Source: Bacteroidetes bacterium ADurb.Bin174 (lineage in GTDB: Bacteria > Bacteroidota > Bacteroidia > Bacteroidales > Paludibacteraceae). Taken from it: a stretch of DNA of 64,000 nt. The number at the start of each line of letters is the position of its first letter. Within the stretch, counting starts at the first letter, position 1. The stretch is taken from the NCBI GenBank assembly GCA_002070265.1, contig MWCX01000083.1, positions 62,001-126,000 of the forward strand, in the 5' to 3' direction. A model generated the notes under the pieces. It worked only from the letters and a program-made list of their open reading frames with translations. It was not told the origin of the DNA and did not search any database. Positions 25,412 through 37,687 of this stretch are shown one piece after another. Both the position numbers and the translations under genes were made by a program.

Positions 25412-27646
25412 ATGAGAAGAAATGCAATTGCAGTTGCCGCACTGCTACTTTATTGTGGCTTGTATGCTGAAACGGAATCGAAAAAAGATTCCATGCATGT
25501 TTATTTGGACGAAGTGGTAATTTCTTCCGCTACTCGTGCCAATGAAAAATCGGCTGTTAGTTATATCGATGTCTCTTCAGAAGAAATTGAAAGGAGAAAT
25601 ATCGGACAGGAATTACCTTTTCTGCTTGATCTGACACCTTCTTTCGTGGCTACTTCCGAATCCGGGACCGGCTTGGGCAATACCGGTTATCGCATCAGGG
25701 GTACGGATGCCAACAGGGTGAATGTGATGGTGAATGGCATTCCCCTGAATGATGCTGAATCACATGATGTGTATTTTGTGAATATGCCTGATTTTGCTTC
25801 TTCACTTTCTTCTGTGCAAATACAGCGTGGGGTGGGAACTTCTGCACAAGGTGCCGGTGCTTTTGGAGCCAGTATCAATATGCAAACGGAAAAACTAAGA
25901 ATTGATCCGTATGCTGAAATAGCCAATACTTACGGCTCATTCAATACCTGGAAAAGTACTTTGAAAGCCGGTACGGGATTGATGAATGAGCGATGGGCAG
26001 CAGATGCGCGTTTGTCACAGGTGTTGTCGGATGGCTACATCGAAAGATCCGGGGTAAATATGAAATCTTATTTCTTCTCTGCAGGATATTATGCCGAGAA
26101 ATCATCTGTAAAGTTTGTCGCCTTTGGTGGAAACCAACGGACTAACCAATCCTGGAATGGTGTAAATCCGGACTCCATGTTGGTCAATCGCAGGTATAAT
26201 GAGTTGGGTGAGTATGTTGATGCAGATGGTAACAGGCAGTTTTATGACAATCAGACTGATAATTATGTACAAACGCATTACCAATTGCATGGTTTGCATC
26301 AATTTAATTCCGAGTTGAACTTGAATGTATCAGCGCATTATACAAGAGGAAAAGGGTATTATGAGGATTATAAAGTAAGGGCAAAACTGAATGAATATTC
26401 AATTGCTCCTGTTGTTACAGAAAGTGGAACCCTGACCAGGGTAGATTTAATTCGTCAGAAATGGTTAGACAATCATTTTGGTGGCATGGTCTGGTCTTTA
26501 AACTACAATCAAAACAGGATAAATGCCGTTGTAGGCGGTGGAATGAACAGATATACGGGTAGTCATTTTGGTAAAGTGATTTGGATGAGATACGCCGATA
26601 ATTTGGATCCCAATAAGAATTGGTACTATAATACGGTGTTAAAAGACGATGCCAATATCTACGCAAAAAGTACATTTGAGATTTTGCGTGGTTTGTATTT
26701 GAATGCGGACATACAATATCGTTATATACATTACGCCTTGGAAGGAGTGGGGGATAAGTACGATAAATCGCAAAACAAATTGACAGACCTTACCCAAGTA
26801 CATGATTTTCATTTCTTGAATCCCAAAGTGGGGCTGAACTATACAGTTGACAAGCATCACGCTCTTTACACATCTTTTTCAGTAGCCAACAGAGAACCCA
26901 ACCGTAAAAACTATACGGAAGCCGGTCCGAATGAAAAGCCCACCCATGAAACCCTGTACGATACAGAATTGGGGTATAAATATCAACATGCTTCTTTTTC
27001 CGTAGGTCTGAATGTATTCAATATGCAGTATAAAAATCAGTTGATATTAACCGGTAAAATCAGTGAGATTGGTGCGGCTTTGACTACCAATATCCCTGAT
27101 AGCTACAGAAGGGGAATAGAATTGATGGCTGCTGCAAAAATTACCGATTGGTTGAAATGGAGTGCAAATTTAGCCTTGAGTCAACATAAAATTCTGAATT
27201 TCACTGAGCAAGACATTGATGTGTACGACAATGCTACGGATATGAATTGGGTAAGAATTGAAAATCTTGATTTAGGCACGACCAATATTGCCATGTCGCC
27301 CAATGTAGTGGGAAATAATATGTTCAGTTTCCATCACAAAGGATTTGAGCTGTCTTTGGTTTCACAATATGTGAGCAAGCAGTATTTGGACAATACTTCC
27401 GATGAAAAGCGTTCCATACCATCTTATTTTGTTAATAATGTATATGCTTCTTACAGTCTGCCTTTGCCATACATCCATTCCATAGATTTTGGGGTGCAAA
27501 TCAACAATTTACTAAATGCGCAGTACGTTTCCAACGGATATGTATGGTACAGTTATTTGTTGGAAGATGGCAGTCGCAACAGCGAATTGCGCCACTTTCC
27601 CCAAGCCGGAATTAACTTCCTGGCGATGGTGGCAGTGAGATTTTAG
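25412..27646 (+). CDS. TonB-dependent receptor under TPP control, probable thiamine transporter
   Basis: A 744-residue outer membrane barrel. A signal peptide covers about residues 1-19, followed by the TonB-box-like region LDEVVISSATRANEK, the plug domain (ITNI-type plug, here GYRIRGTDANRVNVMVNGIPLND) and a 22-strand barrel ending in an aromatic residue (VAVRF). No CarboxypepD-regulatory domain or STN domain is present, unlike SusC proteins. A TPP riboswitch directly controls it, so it probably imports thiamine or a thiamine precursor; TPP-regulated TonB receptors of this sort are known in Bacteroides. No inner membrane partner (PnuT) or thiamine kinase gene is next to it. Confidence 0.9.
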   Translation: MRRNAIAVAALLLYCGLYAETESKKDSMHVYLDEVVISSATRANEKSAVSYIDVSSEEIERRNIGQELPFLLDLTPSFVATSESGTGLGNTGYRIRGTDANRVNVMVNGIPLNDAESHDVYFVNMPDFASSLSSVQIQRGVGTSAQGAGAFGASINMQTEKLRIDPYAEIANTYGSFNTWKSTLKAGTGLMNERWAADARLSQVLSDGYIERSGVNMKSYFFSAGYYAEKSSVKFVAFGGNQRTNQSWNGVNPDSMLVNRRYNELGEYVDADGNRQFYDNQTDNYVQTHYQLHGLHQFNSELNLNVSAHYTRGKGYYEDYKVRAKLNEYSIAPVVTESGTLTRVDLIRQKWLDNHFGGMVWSLNYNQNRINAVVGGGMNRYTGSHFGKVIWMRYADNLDPNKNWYYNTVLKDDANIYAKSTFEILRGLYLNADIQYRYIHYALEGVGDKYDKSQNKLTDLTQVHDFHFLNPKVGLNYTVDKHHALYTSFSVANREPNRKNYTEAGPNEKPTHETLYDTELGYKYQHASFSVGLNVFNMQYKNQLILTGKISEIGAALTTNIPDSYRRGIELMAAAKITDWLKWSANLALSQHKILNFTEQDIDVYDNATDMNWVRIENLDLGTTNIAMSPNVVGNNMFSFHHKGFELSLVSQYVSKQYLDNTSDEKRSIPSYFVNNVYASYSLPLPYIHSIDFGVQINNLLNAQYVSNGYVWYSYLLEDGSRNSELRHFPQAGINFLAMVAVRF

Positions 27647-27720
27647 GATGTGAACTTCTTGCAAAAATACTTTTGTATTACTCAATCAGGTAAAAATGTA
27701 CGTAAGTTATTTAAAAAATG

Positions 27721-27728
27721 TATCTTTG
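27721..27728 (+). promoter_or_regulatory. -7 element (TATCTTTG) for cysK
   Basis: A strong TAnnTTTG match 22 nt before the cysK ATG. Confidence 0.6.
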
Positions 27729-27750
27729 AACCTCAATTCAAATAAATACA

Positions 27751-28680
27751 ATGCCGAAAATTGCAAAAAACTTAACAGAACTGATTGGTAATACACCTTT
27801 GGTACAACTGTCCAATTTTGCAGTAAAGCAGGGTGTCAAAGCCAGGCTTGTTGTTAAATTGGAAGCTTACAATCCGGCAAGTAGTGTCAAAGACCGTATT
27901 GCCTTGTCTATGGTGGAAGATGCGGAAGCAAAAGGCTTGTTGAAACCGGGAGGTAAGATTGTGGAACCTACCAGTGGTAGTACGGGAATCGGTTTGGCTA
28001 TGGTAGCTGCCGTCAGGGGTTATAAGGTGACCATTGTAATGCCGGATAACTCAAGTGTGGAAAGACGCAGTTTGTTGAAGGCTTTGGGTGCCGAGTTGGT
28101 GTTGACGCCAGGTGCGGAAGGCATGAAAGGTGCCATTGCACAAGCTGAAAAAATTGTGGCTGAAACCGGTGCTTTTATGCCTCAGCAATTTGAAAATGAA
28201 GCCAATCCTAAAGTTCATGCAGAAACTACTGCCGAAGAAATATGGAGAGATACGGATGGACAGGTGGATATATTAATTGCCGGAGTAGGTACAGGCGGCA
28301 CCATTTCCGGAACGGGTTCGAAACTGAAAAAATACAATCCAAACATTCAGGTTGTAGCTGTTGAGCCGGCAGATTCTCCTGTCTTATCAGGCGGAGCACC
28401 CGGTTTACATAAAATACAAGGAATAGGCGCAGGCTTTATCCCCAAAACCTATGATCCCAATGTGGTAGATGAGGTTTTTCAGGTCACCAATGATCAGGCT
28501 ATCCTGATTTCCCGCCAGTTGGCACAACAAGAAGGCATGTTGGTGGGCATTTCCTCCGGAGCAGCAGTTTACGCGGCTGTACAACTTGCATTACGACCTG
28601 AAAATAAAGGCAAAACCATTGTAGCAATCCTACCAGACACCGGAGAACGATATTTATCAACGGAACTGTTTAATTCTTGA
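27751..28680 (+). CDS. cysK: Cysteine synthase A (O-acetylserine sulfhydrylase)
   Basis: A 309-residue PLP enzyme that makes cysteine from O-acetylserine and sulfide. The PLP lysine is Lys47 in NPASSVKDR; the substrate loop [11 protein letters not shown], the [10 protein letters not shown] phosphate-binding loop and the C-terminal [11 protein letters not shown] are all present. Length is typical of CysK. It may also act with the metY-like gene downstream in assimilating sulfide. A repeat-filled gap of 203 nt separates the two, and both probably have separate expression control. Confidence 0.94.
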   Translation: MPKIAKNLTELIGNTPLVQLSNFAVKQGVKARLVVKLEAYNPASSVKDRIALSMVEDAEAKGLLKPGGKIVEPTSGSTGIGLAMVAAVRGYKVTIVMPDNSSVERRSLLKALGAELVLTPGAEGMKGAIAQAEKIVAETGAFMPQQFENEANPKVHAETTAEEIWRDTDGQVDILIAGVGTGGTISGTGSKLKKYNPNIQVVAVEPADSPVLSGGAPGLHKIQGIGAGFIPKTYDPNVVDEVFQVTNDQAILISRQLAQQEGMLVGISSGAAVYAAVQLALRPENKGKTIVAILPDTGERYLSTELFNS

Positions 28681-28860
28681 ATTAAGAACAAAGAGCAAGG
28701 ACAAAAGAGCAAAGACGAATTAACTAAGAACGAAAAGTGAAGAACGATGAACGAACCAGACCACGCGACCCCGAAACTCGGAACACGGAACCCGTTAACT
28801 TCTCTAACTTCTTTGACTTCCCTAACTTCCAAAAAAAATACTAACTACCAACTACTATAA
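28681..28860. repeat. Composite intergenic repeat, copy 2
   Basis: The cysK-metY gap holds the same four word families as 16957-17168: AAGAACAAAGAGCAAGGACA units, a C/G-rich part (CCACGCGACCCCGAAACTCG, GGAACACGGAACCC), CTAACTTC units, a run of A and ACTAACTACCAACTACT. On the plus strand it runs in reverse relative to copy 1, but it has the same order relative to the flanking genes. Confidence 0.75.
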
Positions 28861-28877
28861 ACAACTTCAAAAAATAA

Positions 28878-30182
<1,305 letters not shown>

Positions 30183-30183
30183 G

Positions 30184-30220
30184 AGTTCCGTGGTCCGGGA
30201 TTGCGAGGTCACGAGGTTCG
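30184..30220. repeat. Short copy of the CCACGGAAC module
   Basis: Starts 1 nt after the metY stop; on the minus strand it reads CGAACCTCGTGACCTCGC then AATCCCGGACCACGGAACTC. Same words as the modules at 8181, 17039, 25148 and 28757. Confidence 0.6.
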
Positions 30221-30243
30221 AATAAGGTTATAAGCTTATATTG

Positions 30244-32298
30244 TTATTCGCGGTTTTGTTCCTCAATGTCTTCCTTAACTTTCGGATACTCAATCCTTGT
30301 GTGATACATGCTTGTGATTTTTTCTTTGAAAACAGCCTTGATGGTTTCTACATCCCTGAAGCTAAGTGGTGCGTTTTTAAATTGACCTTCAGCGATTTGC
30401 ATGTTAATCATATCTTCTACACAATCGCTGATACTTTTTTCATTGTATTCATTTAGACTACGTGCACGAGCTTCTACTGCATCTGCCATCATCAAAATGG
30501 CTGTTTCTTTCGTGTCCGGCAGGGGACCGGGATATGTGAACAAAGACGGATCTGGTTTGATGCGGGGATTGGCATTGATAAATGCATTGTAAAAATACTT
30601 GGCTTTACTGAGACCGTGATGGGTGGTTATAAAATGAATAATCTGCTCCGGAAGATGTTCTTTCTTGGCAATCTTAATCCCGTCCGGTACATGTTTGATG
30701 ATTTTTTGTGCAGCTTCCGTAAAATCTAATTCATCTAAAGGATTTTGACCACCATGTTGATTTTCAATGAATAAGCCAGGATTTTCCATTTTTCCTACGT
30801 CATGATACAAAGCACCTGTACGTACTAACAGACTGTTGGCTCCGATTTTTTTGGCTGCCTCGGTGGCTAAGTTCGATACCTGCAAGGTATGATGAAAAGT
30901 TCCGGGTGCTTTTTCTGCAAACTGTATCATCAGATTGCTGTTGATATTACTCAACTCAAGCAATGTAACGGAAGACATCAATCCGAAAATCTTTTCAAGG
31001 ATAAAAATTAACAGGTATGCAAAAAGTAAAAATGTACTGCTGATTGCAAAATAAACCAGTGGTGTCCAGTAAATTCTATTGAATACACCTTCGCTGATAA
31101 ATTCGAGTGCTAAGTACGTCAAACTGTAGGTAATAAAAATAATCAGTGCCGATTGTGCCAACTGAGATCGCTGTGTCATCTCTTTCAGACCGGAAACAGC
31201 AACCATGCCTGCCACAATTTGTATCAACAAAAATTGATAGGGATTATCTACCATCAGAGAAACGATCAATACGGTGATGATATGTGCAAACAACGCAGTT
31301 CTGGAGTCGAAGAAAACACGTATAATGATTGGCAGCAGCGCAAAGGGTATGATAAAATAACTGACTGTCGTCAGTTGAATGACCATGGAAGATAGGGCGA
31401 TTATGATGATCATCATCAAATTGATGAAAATCAAATTTTTTAAATTATTGAAAATTCTTGACCTAAAGAGATTCAAAAATAGGAAAAAAATGACGATTAA
31501 TCCTGTAATCACTGCAATTTCTCCTATCAGTACGAGGGTCGAACGCTGAAAAGAAGCCCTTCTTTGATCATGTTCGATTTTCATGGATTGTAAAATCAGA
31601 AATAACTCTTCATTCACTATCTCACCACGATCGATAATTCGCTCTCCTGCTTGAACGACACCGGCTGTTAAAGACAAACTTTTTAATAATTCCTTCTGTG
31701 ATAAATCAGAAATAATGCTGTCGTAATGCAGGTTTTCAGTAAGATACAGGTTGAGGTTATACAGACCGGATTGAAATTCACCGACTTGTATCAATTTCTC
31801 ATATGCTGTCTTGGGCGTGTAAATCTCTTCTAAATTTACTGTGTGGGTGAGTTTGTCAGGCAGAATACAATTGATATGAACAATATTGTTTTCTTTTAAT
31901 TTTTGGTACTGTTCGGCAGAAATAATTCCTTTTTCATAGATGTCTTTCAGATTTTTATGAATACTTTTTAGATGGGGTGGCTTTTTCCCGTGTTCATCTT
32001 TATAATTATTTATCAATAACTGATATTGAGTGGTGAACACGGTAGTGTCTAAATTATAAAAGGGCAGATAATTTTTTAAAATTTCTCTTTTTTCTTGTTG
32101 AATCTGCTCATCACTTTTGTAAATCGGAAAATCGTAAGAAGCCATAAGTAAATCGTACGACCAGGGTTTTCCGACCTCAAATTGATACTTCATCCTATCA
32201 CGATTCGGAAATAAAAGGACTATAATCACGATGGTACACAAAAACAATATGATTTTAAAAATATCGCGAAGCTTGTTTTGAAAAGAATTCAGATTCAT
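30244..32298 (-). CDS. 7TM receptor with HD phosphohydrolase domain (PgpH-like)
   Basis: A 684-residue membrane protein. An N-terminal membrane helix is followed by an extracellular 7TMR-HDED-type domain (about 45-260), a block of about seven membrane helices (260-450) and a cytoplasmic HD domain. The HD motifs are PGTFHHTLQVSNLA and ALYHDVGKMENP, then HHGLSKAKYFY. Proteins of this architecture degrade cyclic di-AMP in Firmicutes (PgpH); the same substrate is plausible here but not shown. It reads toward metY and its promoter overlaps that of the divergent C40 peptidase. Confidence 0.9.
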   Translation of the reverse strand: MNLNSFQNKLRDIFKIILFLCTIVIIVLLFPNRDRMKYQFEVGKPWSYDLLMASYDFPIYKSDEQIQQEKREILKNYLPFYNLDTTVFTTQYQLLINNYKDEHGKKPPHLKSIHKNLKDIYEKGIISAEQYQKLKENNIVHINCILPDKLTHTVNLEEIYTPKTAYEKLIQVGEFQSGLYNLNLYLTENLHYDSIISDLSQKELLKSLSLTAGVVQAGERIIDRGEIVNEELFLILQSMKIEHDQRRASFQRSTLVLIGEIAVITGLIVIFFLFLNLFRSRIFNNLKNLIFINLMMIIIIALSSMVIQLTTVSYFIIPFALLPIIIRVFFDSRTALFAHIITVLIVSLMVDNPYQFLLIQIVAGMVAVSGLKEMTQRSQLAQSALIIFITYSLTYLALEFISEGVFNRIYWTPLVYFAISSTFLLFAYLLIFILEKIFGLMSSVTLLELSNINSNLMIQFAEKAPGTFHHTLQVSNLATEAAKKIGANSLLVRTGALYHDVGKMENPGLFIENQHGGQNPLDELDFTEAAQKIIKHVPDGIKIAKKEHLPEQIIHFITTHHGLSKAKYFYNAFINANPRIKPDPSLFTYPGPLPDTKETAILMMADAVEARARSLNEYNEKSISDCVEDMINMQIAEGQFKNAPLSFRDVETIKAVFKEKITSMYHTRIEYPKVKEDIEEQNRE

Positions 32299-32374
32299 CT
32301 ACTCTTTTTTGTTTGTTGATTAAGGGACTTCTCTTATAATGGGGAAACCTTATAACTATAAAACATTGAAGATG

Positions 32375-32382
32375 CAAATATA
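32375..32382 (-). promoter_or_regulatory. -7 element (TATATTTG) of the 7TM-HD gene
   Basis: On the minus strand TATATTTG matches TAnnTTTG, about 76 nt before the ATG. Only 12 nt separate it from the plus-strand -7 element of the divergent gene. Confidence 0.45.
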
Positions 32383-32394
32383 TTAAAATTTAAG

Positions 32395-32402
32395 TACTTT
32401 TG
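32395..32402 (+). promoter_or_regulatory. -7 element (TACTTTTG) of the C40 peptidase gene
   Basis: TACTTTTG matches TAnnTTTG and lies 41 nt before the ATG. It is back to back with the minus-strand element at 32375-32382. Confidence 0.5.
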
Positions 32403-32443
32403 TGATTTCCGTTGATATTAACATAATAATTTGATAAGTAGAT

Positions 32444-33247
32444 ATGCATTACGGCTTTGTTAAACTTCCATTGATACCGGTCAGGGCGGCTGGCAACGAA
32501 CGTAGCGAAATGACTACGCAATTGCTTTTGGGCGAGTACGTTAAAATCATAGAAGAACAGGAAAAATGGTTGTATGTAGAAAATATCGAGGATGGATATC
32601 AAGGATGGGTAGACAGAAAAATGATTGTAATCGTTTCTGAATCAACCTTTTTGGAAAGCAGACAAATGAAAATTACCAAAGTTTGCTATCCATATGCTTT
32701 GATTTACAATCAAGTTCTGAATCAATCCATGCTCATTCCCGGAGGGAGTTTATTGTATAATTTGAAGGCTGATGTTTTTAAACTACACGATGAAACCTGG
32801 ACATTGATGGATATTAATTGTGTATTAAATCCACTTAATCAACGTGCCGAAAAAAGCACCCATGAGGAATTTTTGATAAATACGGCCATGTCATATATCA
32901 ATACCCCTTACCTCTGGGGAGGAAAATCGGTATTAGGAATAGATTGTTCCGGCTTGGTGCAAATCGTATATTCCATTGCCGGATTTAGTTTGCCGCGTGA
33001 TGCTTCACAGCAGGCGCAACACGGAATATCTGTTGAAAGTTTGGCTGACGCAATCATCGGTGATTTAGCTTTTTTTGGGGATGCAAAAGGTAAAATTACC
33101 CATGTAGGGATATTGAAGAGTAGTACTGAGGTAATACATGCATCGGGATGGGTAAAAGTTGACCGGATTGATGAACGTGGAATTATATCATCCATTACCG
33201 CTGAATATACGCATAAGCTGCAAACTATCAGACGTATCTTTTTTTAG
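32444..33247 (+). CDS. NlpC/P60 (C40) cell-wall peptidase with SH3 domains
   Basis: A 267-residue protein with an N-terminal SH3-like region (about 1-130: the GFVKLPLIPVRAAGNERSEM start is a typical bacterial SH3b) and a C-terminal C40 peptidase. The catalytic Cys lies in GIDCSGLVQIVY, the His in ITHVGILKS, with a second HASG downstream. Such enzymes cut gamma-D-glutamyl bonds in peptidoglycan peptides. There is no obvious signal peptide, so it may act on recycled muropeptides in the cytoplasm or be exported by another route. The 3' end overlaps the convergent LysE-type gene by 4 bp. Confidence 0.9.
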   Translation: MHYGFVKLPLIPVRAAGNERSEMTTQLLLGEYVKIIEEQEKWLYVENIEDGYQGWVDRKMIVIVSESTFLESRQMKITKVCYPYALIYNQVLNQSMLIPGGSLLYNLKADVFKLHDETWTLMDINCVLNPLNQRAEKSTHEEFLINTAMSYINTPYLWGGKSVLGIDCSGLVQIVYSIAGFSLPRDASQQAQHGISVESLADAIIGDLAFFGDAKGKITHVGILKSSTEVIHASGWVKVDRIDERGIISSITAEYTHKLQTIRRIFF

Positions 33248-33885
33248 AAGAACGATAACAAACTAAAAACAGTGCCCAAAACCCCTATAAGCATGATAAT
33301 TAATCCAATAATTTGATTAATCAGATTGATACTTCTATAACTCAATTTGCTTCTGAATTTATTTACCAGGAAAGTCAATACTAACCACCATGATAATGCA
33401 CCGGCCAAAATGGAAAGCATGCCAACTATATTATGAAAAAGAGTGGTATTTTCTGCTAAAAAGTTGAATCGTGCAAATAATGCCAACAATACAAATAGAA
33501 TAAAGGGATTGCTAAGGGTGAGAACCAAAGAACTGAAAAAATCAGTTACGATATTACCGCTATTTTGTTGTTTGGGAAGCAGTTGATGCTGGAGTTGATG
33601 CTGTGGTTTGTTTTTGTAGATAAATATTCCGAATAAAAAAACCACGATGCTTCCGATAACTTGTAAGACTATTTTATTTTCTTCAATAAAATCAACTACA
33701 AAACCAATGAAAAATAATCCAACTACCGTATAAATCAAATCTGACGAGGTAGCACCGAGACCGGTTGCAATGCCATATTTTCTGCCCCTATCCAGGGTTC
33801 GCTGTACTATCAGCATCCCTATCGGACCCATAGGAACTGAAATAAACAACCCGATAATTATTCCTTTTATAACTGTGTCAAGCAT
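33244..33885 (-). CDS. LysE-family amino acid exporter
   Basis: A 213-residue membrane protein with about six hydrophobic helices. The opening GIIIGLFISVPMGPIGMLIV, followed by QRTLDRGRKYGIATGLGA, is the LysE/RhtB hallmark. The substrate cannot be predicted from sequence; family members export lysine, threonine, homoserine, leucine and others. A short positively charged and Gln/His-rich loop (NKPQHQLQHQLLPKQQ) lies between helices 3 and 4. A TATCTTTG element at 33906 supplies its own promoter 20 nt upstream. Confidence 0.85.
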   Translation of the reverse strand: MLDTVIKGIIIGLFISVPMGPIGMLIVQRTLDRGRKYGIATGLGATSSDLIYTVVGLFFIGFVVDFIEENKIVLQVIGSIVVFLFGIFIYKNKPQHQLQHQLLPKQQNSGNIVTDFFSSLVLTLSNPFILFVLLALFARFNFLAENTTLFHNIVGMLSILAGALSWWLVLTFLVNKFRSKLSYRSINLINQIIGLIIMLIGVLGTVFSLLSFF

Positions 33886-33905
33886 GCAGAAATATTAATA
33901 ACTTA

Positions 33906-33913
33906 CAAAGATA
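33906..33913 (-). promoter_or_regulatory. -7 element (TATCTTTG) of the LysE-type gene
   Basis: On the minus strand TATCTTTG is a strong TAnnTTTG match, 20 nt before the ATG. Confidence 0.6.
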
Positions 33914-33998
33914 GTGTTTTAATTATGAATGTTTAAAGTTAATTGTTAATTTCTTTAGAAGAAGGAAGATTTTTGAACTCCGTTTGAGAACTTTCTGT

Positions 33999-36011
<2,013 letters not shown>

Positions 36012-36104
36012 CTTAATGTCTTAATATCCACCAACATTCCGATTTACTACCTATCCTTTCAGATTGAAAGTAGAGTCCACCACACTTATGTGTAAAAATT
36101 TTTA

Positions 36105-36112
36105 TAAATTTG
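36105..36112 (+). promoter_or_regulatory. Possible -7 element (TAAATTTG) upstream of the DUF6913-like gene
   Basis: TAAATTTG matches TAnnTTTG about 90 nt before the ATG at 36203. No clear -33 partner. No other feature is visible in the 36012-36202 gap. Confidence 0.35.
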
Positions 36113-36202
36113 TGAGTTCGAATATCTTTTCTTCGAAGTGTTGATTGTGGTGGTAGCATGCTTGCAGGTCTGGGTGTTTGAAATCTTATAAAAATCGGGA
36201 AT

Positions 36203-36769
36203 ATGAGTAAAAAAATGTCCTATAAAATATTGAAACGTTTTGCTGAAAAATATTTCAGAACGGTACCTAGGCAAAAAAAGTTTATGACTTTTCAGAAAGC
36301 TGAAACTATTTTGTTGATTTTTGAAAGTGATTTGTCCGAAGGAAATCCCCGTATCCACAGAATCATTCAGCTTTTGACTTTAGAAGGGAAAAAAGTGACA
36401 ACCTGGGGCTTTCTGAATAAAAAAGAAAGTATCACTCCTGTATCTCCCAATTATAAAATTTTACTACCCAAAAATTTCGGTTTGTTCAATAAGCCCAAAA
36501 AGCAAATCCTCAATGAATTGTTGAGTAAAGAATATGATTTACTAATAGATCTGTCCACCGGCAATTTGATTTATTTGGATTACATCATCTTGTGTGCACG
36601 AGCAAAGTGTAAAGCCGGTATCAAGAAACCCGAAGTGAATTTCTATGATTTTGCCATGGATATGGATGACTATTTGGTTAAAAATAATATGAAAACAAGT
36701 GATTTAGACATTTCTTTTATTTTTGACCAAATAATATTTTATCTGAAAAATATACATTCAAATGATTAA
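36203..36769 (+). CDS. DUF6913-like protein
   Basis: A 188-residue soluble protein without signal peptide. A basic N-terminus (KKMSYKILKRFAEKYFRTVPRQKK) precedes an alpha/beta body with ILLIFESDLSEGNPRIHRII, TTWGFLNKKES and YDLLIDLSTGNLIYLDYI. I recall similar Bacteroidota proteins placed between ligA and dapA under the name DUF6913; the name is from memory and the function is unknown. The basic start could bind nucleic acid or membrane. Its position between a ligase and a lysine/diaminopimelate gene gives no strong clue. Confidence 0.6.
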   Translation: MSKKMSYKILKRFAEKYFRTVPRQKKFMTFQKAETILLIFESDLSEGNPRIHRIIQLLTLEGKKVTTWGFLNKKESITPVSPNYKILLPKNFGLFNKPKKQILNELLSKEYDLLIDLSTGNLIYLDYIILCARAKCKAGIKKPEVNFYDFAMDMDDYLVKNNMKTSDLDISFIFDQIIFYLKNIHSND

Positions 36770-36774
36770 AAATG

Positions 36775-36782
36775 TATTTTTG
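36775..36782 (+). promoter_or_regulatory. -7 element (TATTTTTG) for dapA
   Basis: TATTTTTG matches TAnnTTTG and ends 22 nt before the dapA ATG. It starts 6 nt after the upstream stop. Confidence 0.5.
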
Positions 36783-36804
36783 CAGTTAAATTTTATGATT
36801 CGCG

Positions 36805-37686
36805 ATGATAAATTATAAATTGAAAGGAATGGGTGTTGCCTTGATTACGCCCTTTAATGCGGATGAGAGTATCAATTATGATACGTTGGCCAGATTGATT
36901 GAGTATCAAATAAAAAATGGTACGGATTATCTGGTAGTGTGTGGAACAACTGCAGAGACACCCACTTTGACCGATCAGGAGAAAGAAGAAATTCGAAAAT
37001 TTGTCATCCAAATCAACCAAAAACGTCTACCTATTGTCTATGGCATAGGTGGTAATAATACCAAGCATGTAGTTGATATCATCCGGAACACCGACCTTAA
37101 CGGAGTTGATGCTATCCTTTCAGTTACTCCCTATTATAACAAGCCTTCCCAAGAAGGGCTTTACAGACATTATGCAGCGATTGCGGAAGCATCACCGCTT
37201 CCTGTTATTTTGTATAATGTGCCGGGCAGGACAGGCGTCAATATGTCGGCTGCAACAACCTTGCGACTAGCTAATGATTTTCCCAACATCCAGGCTACTA
37301 AAGAAGCTTCCGGAAATTTTACTCAAATTGATGATATCATCAAAAACAAACCGGCTGATTTTATGGTTATTTCCGGTGATGATGGCATCACTTTTCCGTT
37401 GATTACTCTCGGTGCAGTCGGGGTTATTTCTGTCATCGGCAATGCATTCCCCAAAGAATTCAGTCGTATGGTCAGGTTGGCTTTGGAAGGTGATTATGAA
37501 AAAGCCAGAATTATCCATCACCGCTTTACGGAACTGATTGAGTTATTGTTTGTGGAAGGCAACCCCGCCGGTGTGAAAAGCATGCTGGCTGTGATGGGAA
37601 TGATAGAGAATGTATTACGTCTGCCATTGGTTCCCAATACCATTAATACCTACGAAAAAATCAGGCAGGTTTTAAATAAATTATAA
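36805..37686 (+). CDS. dapA: 4-hydroxy-tetrahydrodipicolinate synthase
   Basis: A 293-residue aldolase-class enzyme that condenses aspartate semialdehyde with pyruvate for diaminopimelate and lysine. The Schiff-base lysine is Lys166 in QATKEASGN, the catalytic Tyr is Tyr137 in LYNVPGRTG, and the second active-site motif VTPYYNKPSQEG is near 108-119. CGTTAETPTL near 47-56 carries the conserved Thr pair. Length and motif spacing match DapA rather than N-acetylneuraminate lyase. A ketopantoate reductase-like gene follows after 1 nt, so the two are cotranscribed. Confidence 0.95.
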   Translation: MINYKLKGMGVALITPFNADESINYDTLARLIEYQIKNGTDYLVVCGTTAETPTLTDQEKEEIRKFVIQINQKRLPIVYGIGGNNTKHVVDIIRNTDLNGVDAILSVTPYYNKPSQEGLYRHYAAIAEASPLPVILYNVPGRTGVNMSAATTLRLANDFPNIQATKEASGNFTQIDDIIKNKPADFMVISGDDGITFPLITLGAVGVISVIGNAFPKEFSRMVRLALEGDYEKARIIHHRFTELIELLFVEGNPAGVKSMLAVMGMIENVLRLPLVPNTINTYEKIRQVLNKL

Positions 37687-37687
37687 G

